Shown: piece by piece, positions 1 to 6,674 of the stretch
How the letters are laid out: every line of letters starts with the position of its first letter
Numbering within the stretch: position 1 is the first letter of the stretch
DNA from: Bacillota bacterium
GTDB taxonomy: Bacteria > Bacillota_A > Clostridia > Peptostreptococcales > Anaerovoracaceae
Assembly (NCBI GenBank): GCA_017457585.1
Contig: JAFTHD010000005.1
Span: forward strand, 1-7,046
Length of the DNA: 7,046 nt
Direction of reading: 5' to 3'
The notes under the pieces: generated by a model
The model's database searches: none
The model's input: the letters and a program-made list of their open reading frames with translations, nothing else
What the model was told of the DNA's origin: nothing
Made by a program: the position numbers and the translations under genes

Positions 1-302
1 AGACGACAACGGTCAAGTACAGCAAGGTAAAGAAAAAGGCACAGACCCTTGAAGCAACAAAGGTTCTCACGTTCACAAAGAAGGGACAGGGACAGATGAA
101 GTACAGTCTTTCATCCGCGACGAAAGGGAGCAAGAGCTTCAAGAAGTACTTCAAGATAAACGCCAAAACAGGCAAGGTAACTGTGAAGAAGGGTCTGAAA
201 AAGGGGACATACAAAGTAAAAGTGAAGGTAAAGGCGGCAGGCAATGGCAACTACAAAGCGTCTGCGGCAAAGGCCGTCACATTCAAGGTAAAGGTAAAGT
301 AA
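1..302 (+). CDS. C-terminal end of a lysine-rich secreted/surface protein (5' partial)
   Basis: The open frame runs in from the left edge (first full codon at position 3) and stops at TAA 300-302, leaving 99 visible residues. An ATG at 96 lies inside this frame, but the residues before it have the same composition, so the real start is upstream of the window. The visible part holds 29 lysines and a single acidic residue. It has alternating beta-strand patterns such as KTGKVTVKKG, GTYKVKVKVKAAGNGNYKAS and a final TFKVKVK. This pattern is typical of the Ig-like/cadherin-like C-terminal domains of secreted Clostridia proteins that carry LRR_5, transglutaminase or protease domains. The catalytic or repeat part of this protein is not visible, so its function cannot be stated. 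There is no LPXTG motif or hydrophobic anchor at the end. Retention by charge at the anionic cell wall is an inference. Confidence 0.85.
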   Translation, partial: TTTVKYSKVKKKAQTLEATKVLTFTKKGQGQMKYSLSSATKGSKSFKKYFKINAKTGKVTVKKGLKKGTYKVKVKVKAAGNGNYKASAAKAVTFKVKVK

Positions 303-370
303 CACAAAGCGGTATACCGGAAAAAGTTAGACCGGAATATGAATACCCAATACGAAACTACGGATCCGCT

Positions 371-399
371 ACAGCATGGCTGCCCTGACTGCCTGCTGT
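371..399 (+). terminator. Imperfect hairpin, possible weak terminator
   Basis: ACAGCA (371-376) pairs with TGCTGT (394-399), and GGC (378-380) pairs with GCC (391-393), leaving T377 bulged and a 10-base loop. That gives nine base pairs. Only three T residues (399-401) follow before C, so it lacks the U-tract of a standard intrinsic terminator. It lies about 70 bases after the stop of the upstream gene and 103 bases before the next start. It could end the upstream transcript inefficiently, or be a structured 5' leader element of the downstream operon. Confidence 0.3.
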
Positions 400-487
400 T
401 TCGGAAACTTACAGATTACGAATAAATCGCTGCTTCGGGGTATGATGTAACTGAGAAGGTCTGCCGGGCATAGACGAGGCCTGAGTT

Positions 488-497
488 TGAGGTAGGG
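488..497 (+). promoter_or_regulatory. Ribosome-binding site of the LRR surface protein
   Basis: TGAGGTAGGG lies just before the ATG at 502; GAGG (489-492) is 9 bases from it. This supports 502 rather than the in-frame ATGs at 508 and 532, and 502 also gives a full signal peptide with a basic N-region. Confidence 0.6.
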
Positions 498-501
498 TTC
501 T

Positions 502-3500
502 ATGGAAATGTTTAGGAGAATTGATATCAGAATGATAGTGAAAATAGTGGGAGCAGTATTTCTGCTTGCACTGTTTTTCGCGTGTGCTGCCATATCATAT
601 GCGGATAAAACCGCAGAAGAATCAGACCGGTATTCAGACGTGACCGACGTAACCATTGAAGGCGGCGAGGCTGAGACTGCCGGAGAGACAGGCGTTTTAG
701 ACGAGGCTGAAGCTGCAGCGGTCGGTGAGACGGATGAAATCATCGATGAAGATGAGATCGGAGATGACGTCCGATACACCCTTTATGACAGCGGCACCAT
801 GATCATAAGCGGAAACGGCGAGATCGAGCCGCGTGAATTCATATCCTACAGCTACAGATACGCTTCAAATATAACGAGCCTCATCATTGAGGATGGCATA
901 ACGAAGATCGGCAAAGAGGCATTTAGCTCCTGCAGGAACATAAGAACCGTTGAGATCGCGGATAGCGTGGCGTCTATCGGAGAAGAAGCATTCAGAGGCT
1001 GCACCGGACTGGAGCTTCTGAAGCTGCCGGCAGGTCTTAAGTCGGTCGGGAAATCATGCTTTGCTTTGTGCGAAAGCCTCAGGGAAGTTGAAATCCCTGA
1101 CAAGGTTATGACCTTAGGGGAGAGCACGTTTGACAGTTGCCCATCCCTTGAGAAGGTGAAACTGCCATCTGGCATTACCGAAATCGAGAGCAACATGTTC
1201 ATCAGGTGTACGAAGCTTTCTGAAGTCGTCATACCGGGAAACGTGATAAGAATAGGGACAGATGCATTTAAGTACTGCTATAGCCTTGACAGCATTGATC
1301 TGCCCGATAGTGTAGAGTACATAGAAGGCGGTGCTTTCAAATACTGTGAAAGCCTCAAAGAGATTATAATCCCGGAAAAAGTCGAAGAGATTCCGGACGA
1401 TGCATTTAGCGGATGTGAACAACTGGAAACGGTTTCGATTCCTTCAGGCGTGACAAGTATAGGCAAAGACGCTTTTAGCAGCACGAATATCAGAAGCATC
1501 GAGCTGCCGGACAGCCTGACCCGCATGGATTTATTTGCAGTTGATTATTGCGAGCGGCTTGAAGAAATACACATAGACAGTTACGATCATTGGCTCAATC
1601 TTTCTTTTGGCGAGGGAAGTCCTCTCCAGTGGACGAATGCGAAGCTGATAACGGATGACAACACAGACAAGATTGAGATCAGCAGTCAAATAACCACCAT
1701 CCCATACGGGACATTCCGTGACAACACATCCCTTGAATCCATTGAACTGCCGAAGGCCATTAAGAAGATAGGCGGCAACGCCTTTTCAGGGTGTGAAAAT
1801 CTCAAAGAAGTAAACGTAAGCAGCATAGACAGGTGGTGCAACATCAAGTTCGGCTCTGCAGCTTCCAATCCTCTTAATGCTTCGCCTGACGCGATACTGC
1901 GCATAGGCGGAGGTACGGGCAGCAAGGCGGTAATTAGTGAAGGAGCGGTGGAGATTCCTGACCGAACTTTCAGCGGATGGGAAGATATGAGTTCTGTTAC
2001 GATTCCGTCAACCATCGAGAGAATAGGCGCAGGCGCTTTCCAGGGATGTACAGCCCTGAATACGGTAAATGTTTCGGATCTGACCAGCTGGCTCAATGTG
2101 GAGCTGGCAACAGAATCAAGTTCTCCTCTGTCAGGCGGAGGTGCAAAGCTGAAGGTCCAAAATGGTAACAGCTACGATTCCCTGCAGGATGTAACGATAG
2201 GAAAGAATGTGGGAAGCCTGCCGGCGTACGCCTTCAGCGGATCCGATTCCCTCAGGACGGTCGTCATTCCGGACAACGTTACCCGTATCGGAGTGGGCGC
2301 ATTCGCATCTTGCACCGGTCTTGCAGCGGTGACCATTCCGGAGACGGTGACAGCTTTGGAGGAGAAGACCTTCAGCGGCTGCACATCACTCAAAAAGATT
2401 CTGATCCCGGAAACCGTGACGAGGATCGAATACAGCGCATTCAGCGACTGCAGTAAAAACCTTGTAATCTACGGGTATGAAGGCTCGGAGGCAGAGAGCT
2501 ATGCCGATTCCAGAGGAATATCCTTTCTGCCGTACACTGAATACGATTCAATACAGACAGGCAATCTATGGGAAGATATCAGGTGGACCCTGTTTGATGG
2601 CATCTCCCTTACCATAGAGGGCGAGGGCAAGATTCCTGACTACGACAGCGGTCAATCACCGCTTCACGCAGTTGCAGGCAAGGTCACATCGGTGAAGCTG
2701 AAGGGCATTACCGGCATCGGAAGCAACACCTTCGAAGATTTCGGTAGGCTGAAATCAGTAAGCGTGAACCTCGATACAGAGATAAGCAGCATAGGTGCAG
2801 GTGCCTTCTCCGGCTGCGAAGATGTTGAGATCAGCTGTTACAGCAACTCCTACAGCAAGGTGAACAGTATAATATCCGGAAACGCCGGTTTTGACGGAAT
2901 AAAGGTGAGACTGCTCTCCGGCAGCAGGATGGGCAATGTTACCTGGACTTACAACGAGAACACGAGAACGATAATTTTTACCAGCAACGGAAGCAGCGAA
3001 TTCGGAGAAAGCTTCTCGTCCTCACCGTTTGACGGGCTGGATGCGAGAACCATTGAATTCAGCGATGCCTTCGCATGCGAAAACATACCGGATAATCTTT
3101 TCAAAGGCTGCAGCAGCATATCCAGAGTGCAGCTCCCGGAAAAGGTGAAAAAGATAGGCAAAGAGGCCTTCAAGGACTGCATCAATCTGCAGTCGGTCAT
3201 CTGGTCGGAAGATATCAGTACCCTCGGTGAGGGCGCATTCGAGGGATGCAAAAATCTCAGCGACATCCATATCATCGGGAATGCCACATTCAATGAGGCG
3301 GAGCTTGAGATAAGCGAGGCGTCAGCAGAGATACCGGAAGGTGTGACAGATATTCCTGACAGGTGTTTTGAAAGCTGCACCAGCTTGAAGCAGGTGGACT
3401 GGTATGAGGATCCTGAAGAAGGAGCAGTCACCGGCACCATAGGTGCGGAGGCTTTTGATGGCTGCATCGAACTCGATGATATATCGATTCCGAACTATGT

Positions 3501-4662
3501 GGAGAAAATCGGTGACAAAGCATTTTATGACTGCGTGAACCTTTCGGGGCAGGACTTCGGAGAAAATCTGAAATCATTAGGAACGCAGGCCTTTTATGGA
3601 TGTGAGCTTATCAGAACCTTCGGTTTCGAAGAGAATCTCAGCTCCATAGGGGAGATGGCGATAGGCTACTACACGGGCAAAGATGGCGATTCCGTTGCCA
3701 GCAGAGCGCTTACCGTGGAAGCACCCGAAAGTGCAGAAACCATAAAGAGTTACTGCAAAAATAACGGATTCGAATTCAGGACGACGGAAGGGCTGGGCGG
3801 CAGTCAGGCAGACGGGAAAGTATACGTCAATATGGCAGGCAGCGTCACAGTCAAGAAAAACCATTCCTCAGCAGTCAAGTTCAAGACCAACGGCAAGGTG
3901 AAGAAGGTAACCAGGTCAGGAGGGGAAGGCAAGGTATCTGTGACCAGGTCGGGAAGCAAGGTGAAATTCAGAGGTCTGAGTACAGGCGTTGCCAAGGTCA
4001 ATCTCACCTTCAGGATGACCGGCTCCAAGAGTCTGAACAAGACGGTATACGTTACCGTCAAGAAGGGATCCGCATCCATAAGCGACGGTGAAGAGCAGGT
4101 GCTCCAGGCGGACAAGAAGTCCCTGACTTTCGCAGGAGAGAGTGAGAAGGCACAGAAGATCAAAGTCTCAGGCGTCATGACCAGGTTAGCCTGCACCCAG
4201 TCAAAGGAAGGCATCGTTAAAGTAAGCGTCGGCAATGACGATACCGTTACCGTTACTCCTGCAAAGGCCGGTCAGGTGGACATAAGATTATTTGCAGAGG
4301 GAGACGAGGTATTCAAGGATTCCAACGTTGTGAGCATAAGCGTGACCGTTCAGACGAAGCAGACAGAGACGAAGCAGACAGCGGCGAAGAAAGTCATGCC
4401 GAAGACAGTAACCGCCAAGGTTAAGAAACTGTCAAAGACGAAGGCGAAGGTATCGTGGAAAAAGGTGACCGGCGCTACAGGCTACCAGGTGCAGGTTTCA
4501 GTCAAGAAGAACTTCAAGGGGAAAAAGACATACAACATCAAGAAGGGAACCCTCAAAAAGAACGTTACGATCAAAAAGGGCAAGAAAAATTATATTAGGG
4601 TTAGATACAAGTACAACGGCAAGTACTACAAGTGGAGCAAGACCTTTGTAGTTAAGAAGTAG
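502..4662 (+). CDS. Large secreted BspA-like leucine-rich-repeat (LRR_5) surface protein
   Basis: This 1386-residue protein begins with a Sec signal peptide: basic MEMFRRIDIRMIVK, hydrophobic core about 15-31, likely cleavage after S-Y-A34. Residues 35-89 form an acidic linker with 22 Asp/Glu. Three modules follow, each with a beta-rich header, an LRR_5 array of about 23-residue units (IPxxVxxIGxxAFxxCxxL) and a closing cap. The headers begin near V90, I693 and V813; the caps lie near 654-676, 774-805 and 1070-1092. I count about 18, 2 and 7-8 repeats respectively. Residues 1106-1190 and about 1200-1285 look like Ig-type beta domains. Residues 1300-1386 look like fibronectin type III (VSWKKVTGATGYQVQVS) and are extremely basic. 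There is no sortase motif. BspA-family LRR proteins are known to bind host proteins or other bacteria; adhesion or ligand binding here is inference. The stop is 13 bp before the kinase gene, suggesting one operon. C28 is a poor lipobox candidate (LFFAC), so a lipoprotein is unlikely. Confidence 0.93.
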   Translation: MEMFRRIDIRMIVKIVGAVFLLALFFACAAISYADKTAEESDRYSDVTDVTIEGGEAETAGETGVLDEAEAAAVGETDEIIDEDEIGDDVRYTLYDSGTMIISGNGEIEPREFISYSYRYASNITSLIIEDGITKIGKEAFSSCRNIRTVEIADSVASIGEEAFRGCTGLELLKLPAGLKSVGKSCFALCESLREVEIPDKVMTLGESTFDSCPSLEKVKLPSGITEIESNMFIRCTKLSEVVIPGNVIRIGTDAFKYCYSLDSIDLPDSVEYIEGGAFKYCESLKEIIIPEKVEEIPDDAFSGCEQLETVSIPSGVTSIGKDAFSSTNIRSIELPDSLTRMDLFAVDYCERLEEIHIDSYDHWLNLSFGEGSPLQWTNAKLITDDNTDKIEISSQITTIPYGTFRDNTSLESIELPKAIKKIGGNAFSGCENLKEVNVSSIDRWCNIKFGSAASNPLNASPDAILRIGGGTGSKAVISEGAVEIPDRTFSGWEDMSSVTIPSTIERIGAGAFQGCTALNTVNVSDLTSWLNVELATESSSPLSGGGAKLKVQNGNSYDSLQDVTIGKNVGSLPAYAFSGSDSLRTVVIPDNVTRIGVGAFASCTGLAAVTIPETVTALEEKTFSGCTSLKKILIPETVTRIEYSAFSDCSKNLVIYGYEGSEAESYADSRGISFLPYTEYDSIQTGNLWEDIRWTLFDGISLTIEGEGKIPDYDSGQSPLHAVAGKVTSVKLKGITGIGSNTFEDFGRLKSVSVNLDTEISSIGAGAFSGCEDVEISCYSNSYSKVNSIISGNAGFDGIKVRLLSGSRMGNVTWTYNENTRTIIFTSNGSSEFGESFSSSPFDGLDARTIEFSDAFACENIPDNLFKGCSSISRVQLPEKVKKIGKEAFKDCINLQSVIWSEDISTLGEGAFEGCKNLSDIHIIGNATFNEAELEISEASAEIPEGVTDIPDRCFESCTSLKQVDWYEDPEEGAVTGTIGAEAFDGCIELDDISIPNYVEKIGDKAFYDCVNLSGQDFGENLKSLGTQAFYGCELIRTFGFEENLSSIGEMAIGYYTGKDGDSVASRALTVEAPESAETIKSYCKNNGFEFRTTEGLGGSQADGKVYVNMAGSVTVKKNHSSAVKFKTNGKVKKVTRSGGEGKVSVTRSGSKVKFRGLSTGVAKVNLTFRMTGSKSLNKTVYVTVKKGSASISDGEEQVLQADKKSLTFAGESEKAQKIKVSGVMTRLACTQSKEGIVKVSVGNDDTVTVTPAKAGQVDIRLFAEGDEVFKDSNVVSISVTVQTKQTETKQTAAKKVMPKTVTAKVKKLSKTKAKVSWKKVTGATGYQVQVSVKKNFKGKKTYNIKKGTLKKNVTIKKGKKNYIRVRYKYNGKYYKWSKTFVVKK
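871..2460 (+). repeat. LRR_5 array of module 1 (about 18 units)
   Basis: This stretch encodes about 18 units of the BspA/Treponema-type leucine-rich repeat, roughly residues 124-653. The unit contains an I/LP-x-x-V strand, an IG-x-x-AF turn and a C-x-x-L segment. Ten regular units come first. They are then interrupted three times by a longer Trp-containing segment before four regular units and the closing cap. The repeats are recognisable in the protein but their DNA has diverged, so this is an old array rather than a recent tandem duplication. Confidence 0.85.
1570..2190 (+). repeat. Three long Trp-containing LRR insert units
   Basis: Three related segments interrupt the regular LRR array. 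Each has the pattern of a short acidic/Ser stretch, a Trp followed by L/C-N and a hydrophobic strand, a Pro-Leu pair, then a long return strand into the next AF unit: HWLNLSF (W364), RWCNIKF (W445) and SWLNVEL (W530). The spacing is 81 and 85 residues. Similar Trp/NPL units occur in other Clostridia LRR_5 proteins, so they are a family feature. They may form protruding loops on the solenoid. Confidence 0.7.
3040..3696 (+). repeat. LRR_5 array of module 3 (7-8 units)
   Basis: This encodes residues about 847-1066 of the large surface protein. The AF-type turns include IGKEAFKDC, LGEGAFEGC, IGAEAFDGC and IGDKAFYDC. Several units carry longer acidic insertions (for example around the DWYEDPEEGA segment) that break the regular 23-residue period. 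The array ends in a cap near residues 1070-1092, before the Ig-like part begins. Confidence 0.75.
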
Positions 4663-4664
4663 AC

Positions 4665-4671
4665 AAGGGGG
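4665..4671 (+). promoter_or_regulatory. Ribosome-binding site of the kinase gene
   Basis: AAGGGGG lies directly after the stop codon of the LRR gene and only 4 bases before the ATG at 4676. The spacer is short, but the next in-frame ATG (4688) would be 16 bases away, so 4676 is preferred. Confidence 0.6.
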
Positions 4672-4675
4672 AACT

Positions 4676-6673
4676 ATGGATTTTGTTATGCCGGATAAGT
4701 GGCAGGACTGGACTGCCGTGGAGTTCGTCGGAGAAGGATCCTACGGCGAAGTTTACAAGGCAACAAATGAATCAGGGGACGTGTGCGCCATCAAGGTCAT
4801 CGAAATTCCGAAGACAAAGGAAGAAGCGGACTCCATAAGGCGCGAGTACGGTAATGAAGAGACGGTCAAGTCTTTTTATACGAATCTGGCGGAGGACTAC
4901 GAGAAGGAGATTCAGCTCCTCAACTCCCTCAAGGATGCGGCAAACATCGTCAGGATATACGATTATTTCAGAGAGCCTAACGGCGTCGGCTGGAAGATGT
5001 ATATCAGAATGGAGTACCTGCAAAGTTTCACAGAGTACTGCGATGTGAACGAGATAGACGAATCGAGGGCGATCGAATTTGCATCGGATATATGCAATGC
5101 GCTCATTCAATGTGAAAAGCTTGGCATTGTTCACAGGGATCTGAAGCCGGACAACATCCTGGTGGATGCAGGCGGCACACTCAAGCTGTGCGACTTCGGC
5201 CTTGCCCGCACCATGGATGCTTCCAAAGGAAGCTACAGCATCAAAGGAACCTTCAGCTACATGGCGCCGGAGATATATCTTGGCAGGAAGTACAGCAGTC
5301 AGGTGGACATCTATTCTCTGGGCATCATCCTCTACAGGCTGATGAACAGGGGCAGGGAACCATTCATACCGGTCGACAAGAAGCTGATCTACTACAAGGA
5401 CAAAGAGACGGCGCTGAGCAAGAGGATGGATGGCGAGAAGATGCCGGAGCCTGCCGATGCGACACCGGGTTTTGCTGCGATCATTCTGAAAGCATGCGCG
5501 TACAGCACAGAAGACAGATACAAGAGCGCAGCGGACATGAAAAAAGATCTGCGCATGCTGCAGGGCGGAGGCTACAGGAAGAGCCTGATGACAAACAGTC
5601 AGAGGCGCAGACTCATGATCATCGTTGCTGCAGCCATTCTCGCAGCCGGAGCGGTATTCGGATATGCCAGGACGCAGGTGTTCACGGGAATCCACGCTTC
5701 GCTGTCTTCAGACGGCGTGCTTAAGGTGTATGGCGATGAAGCGGTGACGAAGAGCGTCGTGTCGAACTATCAGGAAACGGCGAAGGCCATAGTTATAAAG
5801 GATGGCGTGATCGGAATCGGCGAAAGCGCCTTCGAAGGATTTGAGAATGTGGAATCCGTAGAGATACCAGGCTCCGTAGAGTCTATAGGAAGCGGTGCTT
5901 TCGCAGCGTGCACATCCATCAAAAGGATGGACTTATCCTCCCTTCACATGAATGAAATAGAGGATGGGGCATTCGCCCTTTGCACGTCTCTTGAGGAGTT
6001 TAGTTTTCCTGAAGGAGTGACGAAAGTAACTGCTGGACTTTTGCAGAGCTGCAGCAGCCTGCGAAGGGTGGACTTTGGGGACAATGATATTACCCTCGTT
6101 GATGAGACGGCCTTTCAGTACCGCGATGGACTGGAGAGCATTGTCCTCCCGGGCGCGGTGGAATCCGTCGGAGACAGCGCTTTTGAAGGATGTACCGGGC
6201 TTCAGTCTGCGACCCTCGGTGGCAATACGACAGCCATAGGGGATAACGCATTTAATTCGTGTGAGCAGCTGGAAGAGGTAAGCGGTCTCGAAAACGTTAA
6301 ATCCTTCGGTGGCGATGTATTCACAGGCAGCAAGTATGAGAAGACGATGGCTGATAGGGACGGATTCCTGATTATAAACGGAGTGCTTCTCCGTTATCTC
6401 GGAGGCAAAAGTGAAGTCAGGATTCCTGATGAGGTGAAAGTGATCGGGGACAGCGCCTTTGCCATGAGCAATGTGGAGAAGGTGGTTATCGGAACGGGCG
6501 TTACGAAGATAGATGATCTGGCCTTCTACAATTGCAGTATGCTGAAAGAAGTCGTGCTGGAAGAGGGCAGCAGGTTAGAGGAAATCGGCGAGAGTGCTTT
6601 TGAGGAGACGCCTCTTCTGAACTCCGCAGATGTACTGAAAATAGGAGATTTTGAAATCAAAGGAGAACAGTGA
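4676..6673 (+). CDS. Transmembrane Hanks-type Ser/Thr kinase with extracellular LRR_5 domain
   Basis: This 665-residue protein joins an N-terminal cytoplasmic kinase (about 12-298) to one membrane segment (about 313-330) and an extracellular LRR_5 domain. All core kinase motifs are present: glycine loop GEGSYGEVYK (19-28), AIK with K40, probable helix-C Glu78, HRDLKPDN (153-160; D155, N160), DFG (173-175), APE (197-199), D211 in DIYSLG, and R281. The activation segment offers S183, S186, S188 and T192. The kinase therefore looks active. RRR at 310-312 before the hydrophobic segment fits an inside N-terminus. Outside, a header-like strand pair (SSDGVLKVYGDEA, 344-356) leads into about 11 LRR units (370-642), including an FLIINGVLLRYLG unit. 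There are no PASTA domains, unlike the common PknB/PrkC cell-wall sensors. Substrates and ligand are unknown; signal sensing through the LRR domain is inference. The gene starts 13 bp after the LRR protein gene and ends 1 bp before the next. Confidence 0.93.
   Translation: MDFVMPDKWQDWTAVEFVGEGSYGEVYKATNESGDVCAIKVIEIPKTKEEADSIRREYGNEETVKSFYTNLAEDYEKEIQLLNSLKDAANIVRIYDYFREPNGVGWKMYIRMEYLQSFTEYCDVNEIDESRAIEFASDICNALIQCEKLGIVHRDLKPDNILVDAGGTLKLCDFGLARTMDASKGSYSIKGTFSYMAPEIYLGRKYSSQVDIYSLGIILYRLMNRGREPFIPVDKKLIYYKDKETALSKRMDGEKMPEPADATPGFAAIILKACAYSTEDRYKSAADMKKDLRMLQGGGYRKSLMTNSQRRRLMIIVAAAILAAGAVFGYARTQVFTGIHASLSSDGVLKVYGDEAVTKSVVSNYQETAKAIVIKDGVIGIGESAFEGFENVESVEIPGSVESIGSGAFAACTSIKRMDLSSLHMNEIEDGAFALCTSLEEFSFPEGVTKVTAGLLQSCSSLRRVDFGDNDITLVDETAFQYRDGLESIVLPGAVESVGDSAFEGCTGLQSATLGGNTTAIGDNAFNSCEQLEEVSGLENVKSFGGDVFTGSKYEKTMADRDGFLIINGVLLRYLGGKSEVRIPDEVKVIGDSAFAMSNVEKVVIGTGVTKIDDLAFYNCSMLKEVVLEEGSRLEEIGESAFEETPLLNSADVLKIGDFEIKGEQ
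5783..6601 (+). repeat. LRR_5 array in the kinase ectodomain (about 11 units)
   Basis: This encodes residues 370-642. Turns such as IGESAFEGF, IGSGAFAAC, VGDSAFEGC and IGDNAFNSC share the consensus of the neighbouring secreted LRR protein. One unit (about 548-578) has the longer FLIINGVL form seen in many LRR_5 proteins. The final residues (about 641-665) resemble the start of another such long unit that then stops. Confidence 0.85.
6659..6665 (+). promoter_or_regulatory. Ribosome-binding site inside the kinase gene end
   Basis: AAAGGAG lies within the last codons of the kinase gene, 9 bases before the ATG at 6675. Its position supports that start and translation coupled to the kinase gene. 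Confidence 0.7.
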
Positions 6674-6674
6674 T

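Larger units (their letters stand above)
303..501 (+). other. Intergenic region between two surface-protein genes
   Basis: This 199 bp stretch has no credible gene on either strand. It holds a perfect 10 bp palindrome CGGTATACCG (310-319), the imperfect hairpin at 371-399, and the ribosome-binding site of the next gene at its 3' end. It should also contain the promoter of the downstream operon, because the next gap of any size is outside the window. I cannot point to a convincing -35/-10 pair. The best -10-like hexamer is TATGAT at 441-446, with only a weak TTACGA 19 bp upstream. No known riboswitch motif was recognised. Confidence 0.6.

Noticed and set aside
310..319. Perfect palindrome CGGTATACCG as an operator or terminator
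   Set aside because: It has no loop and no T-tract, and at 10 bp it can occur by chance. It is noted in the intergenic entry only.
416..446. Promoter candidate TTACGA - 19 bp - TATGAT
   Set aside because: The -10 is fair but the -35 matches only three of six bases, the spacing is long and there is no extended -10. Too weak to annotate.
577..588. Lipobox at C28 of the LRR protein
   Set aside because: The residues before Cys are L-F-F-A. Phe at -3 and -2 does not fit a lipobox, while S-Y-A34 further on is a good signal peptidase I site.
369..779. Minus-strand 136-codon frame covering the intergenic region and the start of the LRR gene
   Set aside because: Its Ser-rich part is antisense to the acidic linker, and the rest is antisense to the leader. 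No credible start signal or domain was seen.
871..2460. Repeat array considered as a CRISPR or DNA-level tandem repeat
   Set aside because: The repetition is at protein level with a period of about 23 codons. The DNA units are diverged, and there is no identical repeat-spacer pattern.
2949..4235. Minus-strand open frames of 82-172 codons opposite the LRR gene
   Set aside because: They mirror the repeat-rich + strand gene, with Ser/Leu/Pro-rich low-complexity products, and have no family likeness.
4772..5695. 307-codon open frame on the minus strand opposite the kinase
   Set aside because: The + strand frame carries every kinase motif, while the antisense product shows no recognisable domain and no ribosome-binding site was seen. 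It is a coding-strand shadow.
5188..5724. 178-codon + strand frame inside the kinase gene
   Set aside because: Shifted-frame shadow of the kinase, rich in Gln/His/Arg with no domain.
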